Shown here in pieces: positions 57,120-64,000 of a stretch of 64,000 nt of DNA (within the stretch, counting starts at the first letter, position 1; each line of letters opens with the position of its first letter). The notes below the pieces were generated by a model. The model saw nothing but the letters and a program-made list of their open reading frames with translations. It did no database searches and had not been told where the DNA came from. Origin of the DNA: Agapanthus africanus (lineage: Eukaryota > Streptophyta > Magnoliopsida > Asparagales > Amaryllidaceae); contig CM057339.1 in NCBI GenBank assembly GCA_030015575.1, forward strand, positions 696,086,761 through 696,150,760. The letters are read 5' to 3'. The position numbers and the translations under genes were made by a program.

Positions 57120-59140
57120 TGTTGGCTATAGTGCCCTCAAGGCAATTATCATAGTCGCGGATTTGTGATTATGATGATTGAGGCAGGACCTATACCGATA
57201 AAACAGTCTTACTCAAGATGATAGTATGCTATCTGGTTTGTCTTTATCATCATGTACATGTTGATAGAGCCTACAGGATTCTTGCTTGACTGCCAGCATT
57301 ATGATGGAGATCATATATGTGGGAACTGGGGTCTATAAGCACATCCTTAAATGTCCCTAGTCGTAGGAGTATCGAGACCGGGCATCGATACTCCAGTGTA
57401 GACTAGTGTATACTGATCGATACCCCGACGAGGGGCGGTGGCCAGGTCTCACAAGCCATTGGTGTTAGTTTGTTCACCTAAGATAGTATGCAGGTGCTCA
57501 TTGGGTTATGAGTACACTGGACGGACTCGCCGGGAATATGCTAGTTGGTATTATACCTAGTGTCTGATAGCAGTTCCCAGATGACATGTGTACAGATTAG
57601 TCTGTCGACCTGAGATCGTCATTTGTCTCGTGTGATTTCCAACTGTACTTTGATTACTACCCTACCACGGCTCAAAGGAGTTGTGCAAACAGGTTTTAGT
57701 TGGGTACAGTCCTGAGCCACATGGAGGCAGTTATTGGATCGTCGGGGATTCGTCTCTCCCGGTATTGGGGCTTGATGTCGCATTGTGTATGGGTGGACAT
57801 CACCATAAATCCATGGCCATGGTAGACGAGGATTACCGATCGAGGATCGATAGTTCCTCAGGAGGTGATGGGTATCATGCCGACACTAAATATCACGTTG
57901 TTAGGGGTCTGACTTTATCCAACCCCCTAGACTCTATATGCGATATTCTTAGACGAACAGACCGGACGGTACGGATATTGTCACTGTCAGGCTTAGTAGG
58001 GGTTCAGGATGAGTTTGCTCGTCGACCTCCCTTTCGCTCAATACCTGGGTAGCCGTTACGTACAGCTAGTGCCGCTGCCATTCTTGTGGTTAAACCCACT
58101 GCCAGCGTATTGACGAGTCTTTAGAGTCCCACACAGAGGGTTTTCACGGTTCAGGCGATATGGTGTACATGGCGTATGTTGATACATACAGGTGTCCGAT
58201 TAAATATGTGCATGTGCTGCACAGACTTTAATCGGGCGGTTGATAATACTAGCGGCTTAGGATTAAGCTGGATTATTAAATCGGGTTTTGATTTAATAAT
58301 TTATATATGTATTTGTATATACGTATTCTAGTATTATTATTCTCTATTTATTTTCTCTCTTGGCTATTCGTATTTTTGTACGAATACGCGTATATGTATT
58401 TCGATACATGTACCGGGAAGTATTCCGTATTTTATACGGAATAGCTTCTAGAAGATGCCACCACTTTATTGATTTTCTTTTAGAAATTCAATTAAGAAAT
58501 GAGGTGGAAAAGGTGAGTCAAAGCATGGCTTAAGGCATGGGTCAAAGTATGGTGTGCATTTGTTTAATTGGAAAAGGAAATTGGAAATGTTTTTTTTTAT
58601 TAGAGAGATAGAGAGGGGCCGGCCACTTATGGGGTAGGGTTTTCATTTTTGATTTGGTAACATTACACACATGCTAGCCCACTCTCTCACTCTCATGCTT
58701 CAAAATAAATACTTAACCATTTTTTTCTCATGCCATTGGTTTTGCTCACTCCTTCTTTTTTCTTGAGTTTTACATTGAGCTCATATGCTGAGAGAAAATT
58801 GTAGTGACACGTCCATACACCTCGAATCTCCATCGCTAGCGACTTTGGAGCGTCGGTTACCTCGTTCGACGAGGTTGGAGCTTGCGCCGTTTCCCTCGGG
58901 TGGATCATCGGAGACGAAGGAAGACCGGCAACCAAACCACATCAACGAGCAGCTAGGAGCTTGGAATGAAGACCGAAGGACATGGATCAACTCGGTATAA
59001 AGATTCTAACTCTTAGTTAGTTTGCTAGTTTAGGTTTTAAGGTCGATTCGTAAATCGGGTAGCGGTAGCGCCGGTTTCAGAAATTTTTGTTCCGCATTTT
59101 GGCCGCGTTTCGTCGGCCGGGGCGCTACCGGAACTCTTCA
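57120..59140 (+). repeat. 3' LTR of F2-2
   Basis: 2021 bp, TGTTGGCTATAGTGCC...GGAACTCTTCA, followed by CTTAC. The primer site seen six bases later belongs to copia E, not to this LTR. Confidence 0.92.
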
Positions 59141-59147
59141 CTTACAG

Positions 59148-59160
59148 TGGTATCATAACC
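59148..59160 (+). promoter_or_regulatory. Primer binding site of copia E (two mismatches)
   Basis: TGGTATCATAACC, one base after the LTR end; canonical is TGGTATCAGAGCC. Confidence 0.7.
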
Positions 59161-59339
59161 TAGCTAAACAACAACTAACATGTTAGCAAAGTATTTAGAA
59201 CTTCGATCCGAAAAAAATCGTAAAAAACATCAAAAACTAATGTTTTCTGCCGATTTTAAAAACAGGTCTAAAAATATTTCCAGAGACCAGAAAAATACGT
59301 GCAGGGTTTTTTAAGGACACCCAAGAAAAACGAGCTCGT

Positions 59340-59406
59340 GACTCGGTCAGACTGCCGCTGAAGTGCGGAGAAACCATGCATTTCGCCGCGGATCCGCGGC
59401 CGAGTC
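59340..59406. other. GC-rich palindrome in copia E leader
   Basis: GCCGCGGATCCGCGGC (59385-59400) is a 16-bp perfect palindrome. An outer stem GACTCGG (59340-59346) pairs with CCGAGTC (59400-59406). The palindrome word matches the ones in the unrelated Athila LTR. Confidence 0.68.
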
Positions 59407-60176
59407 TACTCAGAGTCAACTCGTTTTTCCTGCAGTGTGTCCAGCTTGATGTTTTGTGATTTTTCAGATGCTTTGTTTCTGCCCAGGTTCTTCTGAGAAC
59501 AGTATTGTATTTGGGGTAGTTTCAAATTGGAATATTGATCGAAATTCTATAAACTTTAGCTAATTGATTATATCTGTAATGTGATATATGTACTGAAAGT
59601 CGACTAATCGCTATACGTCGATTAGTGGGGGTTGTACATATCTGTGATCTGTGATGTTGGATTGTGTATATGAACTTGTTGTATTGTCGCGGATGAATAG
59701 CCGGGGTTGTGAGATGAGTGTTTATTTATCTTTCATTTGATGTAATTTGTAAATTGATGTAATATTATTTTTATGGCCGCACATCCGGGTTGAGCTTGTA
59801 GCCGCCATTGTATATTATTTCTTTTACTGTTTTTGCTCCTAGGATAGACCCAAGGTGGGGTGCACAAACTACCGGGTACTTTGAAGTGCCGAGTGGCCTA
59901 CTCACGTTGTTGAGGGAGGTTGCTTCACTTCGGGTACTTGGCGGGTAGTTTGCCGCAGCCGTAGGGGTCTAGGGTGTGGTTTGGCTATTCATCGCGACCG
60001 TGTAATCCGTTTTTCGTTGCAGGCTCGAACGAAACGCGGATTCCTAGCATATCCAATGTGTTCATCTGTGGTCTGGAATGGCTATCATTGTGACTGACGA
60101 ATGTATATATCTATATATGATATCTAGTAGGCGTTGCTTATGTTTTGCATCCGCGCTAGTCCAGCCCCCGCTCTGT

Positions 60177-60197
60177 CGTTAGTTAAGTAACCTAACG
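60177..60197 (+). other. Conserved GTTAG...CTAAC leader hairpin (copia E)
   Basis: GTTAGTTAAGTAACCTAAC, with GCTCTGTC before it and GGTGATGACG after it, as in the relatives. Confidence 0.6.
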
Positions 60198-60416
60198 GGT
60201 GATGACGGGGCCCCGTGGCGAATGCGGATGGCATAAGTGTACGTCATATTTTTGTTGTTTTCTGCAATGGTAGGATTAATTGATGGGACGCATTATATTA
60301 ATACAAAGAAAATAAACCAAAGTTAAGTCGTTGGAACAATTTCAAAACCACTCGGTTTTTTCCAAAACAGAAAACTTTTAAAAACGCGGAGCTTAAACCA
60401 CTCCTTTTAAAAGCTA

Positions 60417-60632
60417 TCAGGTTTCTTCGATTATATCAAGTTCACTACGTTCACGGTTTCGCCAAAACCATTCGTAGCCCTCCGTCATTTCATATGGATA
60501 GTCAATAGTATTCAAGCTATGTTTGTTGGCCAAAGTCAAGGCATATTGATTGCTAGCTATTGGATATTCATATGTAGCATAGATAGATGTGTTGGTTTGG
60601 GACAGTCGTACTGTCTTGTTGGCCAAAGTCAA
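60417..60632 (-). CDS. Small ORF antisense to copia E leader, counterpart of 8624-8842
   Basis: A 71-codon frame opposite to the element, about four fifths identical to the 72-codon frame antisense to copia A's leader; both start MTLANK and share YALTLANKHSLNTIDY and GYEWFWRN. No domain recognised. See the entry at 8624 for why it may be a by-product of conserved RNA structure. Confidence 0.2.
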   Translation of the reverse strand: MTLANKTVRLSQTNTSIYATYEYPIASNQYALTLANKHSLNTIDYPYEMTEGYEWFWRNRERSELDIIEET

Positions 60633-60726
60633 GGGTAGGTACGGGTGGGTTCAAATTAACCTGGAAAATGACGGGTAGAACTTGACATGTGACTTATGAT
60701 TTGTTGGCCAAAATCAAGGTCATAAG
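60518..60726 (+). repeat. Triple stem-loop array, loop CCAAAG (copia E)
   Basis: Hairpins at 60518-60545 (TATG/CATA), 60607-60643 (CGTAC/GTACG) and 60693-60726 (CTTATGA/TCATAAG). Each shows TTGTTGGCCAAAGTCAAGG (third: AAAATCAAGG): stem TTGG/TCAA, loop CCAAAG, the same loop as in copia A. Confidence 0.75.
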
Positions 60727-60922
60727 AGCATGGGGAAAAAATCCACATCAGGAGTTTCTAAAGAAACTGAAACTTGCTAGTGTTGCATACCATTTGGAGT
60801 GTGATGATTTTGGTAGGATTCCTTCAGCTTTATCACACGATGATATTTGGATCCCAATCCTACTGTAAGTATATGCTACTCCTCGGGAAACTTTCTCACT
60901 TAACGATTAATGCTATAAACCA

Positions 60923-61095
60923 AGTAGGTGTCTAGAAAGGTGTTAGCGGGGCTACGCCCACAAGGAAAAGAGGTTATTTAATTAAGGAACTTCGCGAAAG
61001 CGTCGTAAAACCTCCCTCGAAGTACCGACACTGGCTGGCTGAACGGTTAAGGAAGTATTGTACGGTGAGATTGATCCCGACTAATTCTTATTTTA
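60923..61095 (+). other. Conserved structured block in family-1 leader (copia E)
   Basis: Begins GTAGGTGTCTAGAAAGGTGT and ends near GATTGATCCCGACTA. It includes a GGGC-TAC-GCCC hairpin near 60952 and CGC-GAAA-GCG (60993-61002). Shared with A, C and D. Confidence 0.5.
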
Positions 61096-61184
61096 TGGTT
61101 TGAGGAAGGATTCGAGAAACAGTGGGAGCCATCCTGTTTAGACAAACTAAAACCACTCTAAACTTGCAAGAGCATCATGCTAAA

Positions 61185-61212
61185 GTGTTTCTTCTCTCTC
61201 TCTTAATTGCAG
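61185..61212 (+). promoter_or_regulatory. Candidate 3' splice site before gag (copia E)
   Basis: TGTTTCTTCTCTCTCTCTTA then ATTGCAG; gag ATG follows 13 nt after the CAG. A purine-ending CTAAAC at about 61158-61163 could serve as branch point. Confidence 0.42.
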
Positions 61213-61224
61213 CGACCAAACATC

Positions 61225-61348
61225 ATGACCGGCCTTAAGTTACTACTAGATAAAAATATACTGACAGGGCCAAACTACAAAGATTGGCTCAGGAATATCA
61301 AAATGCCAATCACTTATGACAAGTTGGGGTATCTCCTTATCACCAAAG
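61225..61348 (+). pseudogene. gag: Gag of copia E, first exon-like part before a solo LTR
   Basis: Starts at ATG 61225 (MTGLKLLLDKN), continues through the copia Gag hallmark TGPNYKDWLRN and DKLGYLL, and is cut after 41 codons plus one base by the LTR at 61349. The same frame resumes at 63565 after the duplicated CAAAG. Compared with copia A, the protein is the same length up to this point. The interruption is an insertion, not an intron: it has LTR ends and a target duplication. Confidence 0.85.
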
Positions 61349-63559
61349 TGTTGCGCCACGGCAGCGCCCCGGCCGTCTATCCGAGGCCAAAATGCGGAAT
61401 CAAAAATTTTTCTTAACTTTTAAACTGGCGCTACCGCGGACAATAAACCCGGATCGTAACCATTAACATAATTCTAGCTATCAAGAGAAGGGTAGAGAAG
61501 TATACCGAGCGATCCATGTCCTTCGGTCTTCTCGTCGTCGTCCCAATCTCCCGCGGAATCACCATTCGTCGTCTTCTCGTCGGAAAGGGCACCACGTAGC
61601 CGATTTCTTTTACGGGCTCCTACCTCTGGACCGAGGCAACTCGGGCGCGAAGTTGGCTAGCCGACGCGTCCAAGAAGTGCTGTAGGCTAGTGTAGAATGG
61701 TTGTCTCATTTGGGGTAGTGAAGTTGCCATTAGTGATGGAGGAATGAGGTTAAGAAAAAATGGTGCTTTCATTTTTCCAAAACAAGAAGAATGAAAGGAA
61801 GAAATATGTGCCACATCAAAAAATGGAACTCTCTCATTTTTTCCTCTCCCTCTCAAATGTGTGGCCGGCCTCCTTGAAGAATGGTGGAGGGAATCAAAAT
61901 TGCAAAACCATGAAGGGAGGTGATGGTAGTAAAAGCAAGGGGTGACCATATCCAAAAAGAAACGATAACCAAATCAAATCAACCTTCATCTCATTTCTAA
62001 TCACAAATAAAGCAAAGAATGGATGGAAAAAGAATCTCATCATGATGCCACATAATGCAAGAAAACCCCTCCACAAAATGTTATTTGCAAACTTGCAAAT
62101 AACCCCCTCCATCGGAAAAGTCCGGCCGGGAAAGAACAAAGGAAAACCGGCCGGAACGGAATGCAAACTGGCAACTCCAGAAAACTGGTCCCGTAATAAA
62201 TTACAGGAAAACCCCGATACTGCATATACATGCCCGCATTTGTATTCCCACCGAACACAAATGCAAAGAGACAAAATCTACACTGTACTATACTAGGATC
62301 CGGCTTAAACCAAAGCCGGCTAGTAATATCCGTCCGATCCTGATTCGTGCAATACCGCACGTATCTGATCGAACCCTGCCATATAACCATACGGCCTCTA
62401 GTACAAACTGTCCGATCTTGATCCGTGCAATACCGCACGTATCTGATCGGACCCTGCCATATCTCCATACGGCATCTACAGCGTTTCGCCCGAAACTTGA
62501 GTAACTGAATGTGTGGTGGACTCTAAAGACTCGTCAATACTATGGCTGTGGATTTAACCACTGGCACGTCCGAGGTATAAGCCAATACGTGACGGGCCAC
62601 CAGCTATTGACCAAAAGGGACGTCGATGAGCGAACTCATCCTGACACCCTACAGAGCTTGTCAGTGACAATATCCGTACAGTCCGGTCCGTTCGTCTATG
62701 AGTATCGCATGGCGGGCCTAGGGGGTTGGTAAAAGACAGACCCCCAAAAGCGGTACAAGTCGTGTCGGAGTGTAGCCCAGAACACCCTGAGATACTACTG
62801 GAATACCTACCAGTAAATCTCCTGCCTCGGCCGAGGGCTTTGTGTAATGGCTCTCCTAGACACAGCGCGACCTCACCCCCAATACTGGGAGAGACGAACC
62901 CCTGCAGATCCGCTCACTGCCTCCATGTGGCTCGGGACTGTACCCAACTAAAACCTGTTTGCACGACTCCTTTGAGCCGTGGTAGGGTAGTAATCAAAGC
63001 ACAGTGGGAACTCACACGAGACAAATGACGATCTCAGGTCGATGAACTAACCTGTACACATGTCACCAGGGAACTGCTATCTGACGTCTGGGATAAGACC
63101 AACTAGCATGTTCCCGGCGAGTCCTGTCCGGTGTACTCATAACCCAATGAGCACCTGTATACATCTTAGGTGAACCAACTGACACCAGTGGCTTGTGAGA
63201 CCGGCCACCGCCCCTCGTCGGGGTCTCAACTGTATACACTAGTCTACTAATGGAGTATCGATGCCCTGTCTCGAAACTCCTACGACTAGGGACCATTTAA
63301 GGATGTGCTTATAGACTACCAGCTCCTACGTATATGATCGCCCTCATACTGCTGGCAGTCAAGCAAGAATCCTAGGGGCTCTATCAACGTGCAATAGCGA
63401 CCTGTCAGGTCACCTAAAGCAGTACACGATGATAAAGGTAAACCAGATAGCATACTAACAAATTGAGTAAGACTGTTCTACTGGGATAGGTCCTCCCTCA
63501 ATCATTGCAATCACGTGCCTGTGATCCAATAATTGACTCTGAGGGCACTATCTCCTACA
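61349..63559 (-). mobile_element. Solo LTR related to F2-1, inserted in copia E gag
   Basis: A single 2211-bp LTR (TGTTGCGCCACG...CTCCTACA) flanked by perfect 5-bp repeats CAAAG (61344-61348, 63560-63564). The minus orientation is given by similarity to the F2-1 LTR (CAGCGCCCCGGCCGTCTA near its left end; GGCTCTCCTAGACACAGCGC near 62850). It is the product of recombination between two LTRs of a full element. It contains a tandem duplication of about 67 bp (62333-62400 and 62411-62476), each with the hairpin CGTGCAATACCGCACG. No gene inside; frames of 100-140 codons at 61620-61955, 61894-62274 and 62040-62468 have no recognised product. Confidence 0.92.
62333..62476. repeat. Tandem duplication of about 67 bp in the solo LTR
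   Basis: Two copies around CCGATC-CGTGCAATACCGCACG-TATCTGATCG-ACCCTGCCATAT. F2-1 LTRs carry a single counterpart with the hairpin CACGTGCGTAAACGCACGTG. Confidence 0.65.
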
Positions 63560-63564
63560 CAAAG

Positions 63565-64000
63565 CCCCTGCCGTCCCAGGTCCAGAATCAAGCGTCGCGG
63601 ATAAGGAAATCCGTAATACCTGGGAGATTGACTGCGCGAAGGCCAAGTGCCTCGTGCTTGCCTCTATGGACAATGAACATCAGAGGAGGCACGAGAATAT
63701 GGACCTTAAATCTATATTTCTCCATAATAAGGAACTATATGGAGAGCAATCCCGTATCGCCGGATACGAAACCTCGAAAAAGCTGTTTCAAGCGAGGTTG
63801 GTCGTCGGATCATCTGTAGCGGAACACGTGCTTAAGATGATTGGCTACATTGAGGAGCTCGCGGACCTCGGGACCACGTTTGAGAACGAGCTCTACACTG
63901 ACTTGATTCTCCAGTCCCTTCCTTCCACCTACGCCTCGTTTATCCTGAACTTCAACATGCAAGGAAAAGAAGTTGAACTTCCGGAACTCCTCAACTTGTT
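63565..64000 (+). pseudogene. gag: Gag of copia E, second part (runs off the window)
   Basis: Resumes the frame broken at 61348 and stays open to the edge, giving about 145 further residues: SSVADKEIRNTWEID, then CLVLASMDNEHQRRHENMDL, SRIAGYETSKKLF, SSVAEHVLKMIGYIEELADL, and ELYTDLILQSLPSTY with FILNFN. These are the helices of the copia Gag (UBN2-like) family. Unlike copia A, there is no frameshift at the point corresponding to A's 7600. The basic tail and zinc knuckle would follow beyond the edge. Confidence 0.87.

Larger units (their letters stand above)
49370..59140 (+). mobile_element. F2-2: complete, old, non-autonomous Ty1/copia element
   Basis: A 9771-bp plus-strand element with LTRs of 2025 and 2021 bp (TGTTGGCTATAG...CTTCA), primer site, polypurine tract, and flanks CTTTC/CTTAC (one mismatch, the right copy matching the expected end of the host LTR). 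The inside has the same decayed organisation as F2-1: no gag, tandem duplication, pol remnant. LTRs differ visibly (several percent), so it is older than F2-1. Confidence 0.92.
59161..61212 (+). other. Long structured 5' leader of copia E
   Basis: Same block order as copia A: GC palindrome (59340-59406), shared block near 59840-59975, GTTAG...CTAAC hairpin (60177-60197), triple hairpins (60518-60726), 170-nt family-1 block (60923-61095) with CGC-GAAA-GCG at 60993-61002, AACAGTGGGAGCCATCCTG near 61117, and the polypyrimidine-CAG before gag. Confidence 0.75.
59141..64000 (+). mobile_element. copia E: 5' part of a gag-bearing Ty1/copia element (after F2-2)
   Basis: Resumes copia E after F2-2: the LTR end CTTACA (59141-59146), primer site, leader of about 2 kb and gag, which is interrupted by a solo LTR and then runs off the right edge. 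Closest to copia A in gag and leader. If its pol (outside the window) is whole, removing the insertions would leave a gag frame without stops in view. Confidence 0.85.

Noticed and set aside
57681-58052. 123-codon frame with a counterpart at 50015-50302
   Set aside because: Both lie in F2-2 LTRs at the same place; frame length is not kept between them.
59141-59160. Tandem element sharing the LTR 57120-59140
   Set aside because: The host LTR end CTTACA and a target duplication with one mismatch show a nested insertion; the leader after it is of another family.
62040-62468. 142-codon minus frame in the solo LTR
   Set aside because: It runs across the tandem duplication, which creates the open stretch; no counterpart in the F2-1 LTRs.
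1-64000. Host plant gene or integrated plant DNA virus
   Set aside because: All recognisable protein motifs belong to copia or gypsy gag-pol; no movement protein, coat protein or host exon structure is seen.

Overview
The window is plant repeat DNA made almost entirely of LTR retrotransposons inserted into one another. I see no host gene, rRNA gene, tRNA gene or CRISPR array. The organism is probably a flowering plant with a large genome: the elements are Ty1/copia of Tork/Angela type (by their RT/RNase H), an Athila-type Ty3/gypsy element with a tRNA-Asp-type primer site, and gypsy LTRs over 3 kb with an initiator-Met primer site. The species cannot be told from the sequence.

Layout, left to right. 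(1) 1-7361: the 5' part of a minus-strand gypsy element ('gypsy-1'; 5' LTR 4037-7361), inserted in the gag of (2) copia A (minus, 7362-12330: gag, long leader, primer site, 5' LTR). A abuts the RT gene of (3) copia B (plus, 12331-15750: RT/RNase H and 3' LTR). B sits in (4) a plus-strand gypsy LTR ('LTR-2') cut into three pieces (15751-17699, 27303-27825, 39589-39834) by (5) a young copia element F2-1 (minus, 17700-27302, flanked by ACATG) and (6) a full-length Athila element (minus, 27826-39588). LTR-2 sits in the leader of (7) copia C (plus, 39835 to about 45735), which interrupts the protease of (8) copia D (minus, to 47330). D's leader is cut by (9) copia E (plus, 47331-49369 and 59141-64000). 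The last bases of E's LTR are interrupted by (10) complete copia F2-2 (plus, 49370-59140), and E's gag by (11) a solo LTR (61349-63559, flanked by CAAAG).

The copia elements form one related group. A and E carry gag. C, D, F2-1 and F2-2 have lost it and go from a short leader-proximal ORF or filler straight to decayed protease/pol remnants, so they probably depended on proteins of gag-bearing relatives. F2-1 has nearly identical LTRs (six differences in 2113 bp, all transitions) although its inside encodes nothing intact.

The most unusual signal is in the roughly 2-kb 5' leaders of these copia elements. Each has three stem-loops about 90 nt apart. Within an element the three apical loops are the same 5-7 nt sequence; between elements the loop differs while the closing stem (TTGR/TCAA) is kept. 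The same leaders carry a GC-rich palindromic hairpin, a conserved GTTAG...CTAAC hairpin block and a polypyrimidine-CAG that looks like a 3' splice site just before gag. The triple-loop array is the best candidate for an undescribed recognition system (packaging, dimerisation or trans-mobilisation specificity); its function is inference.
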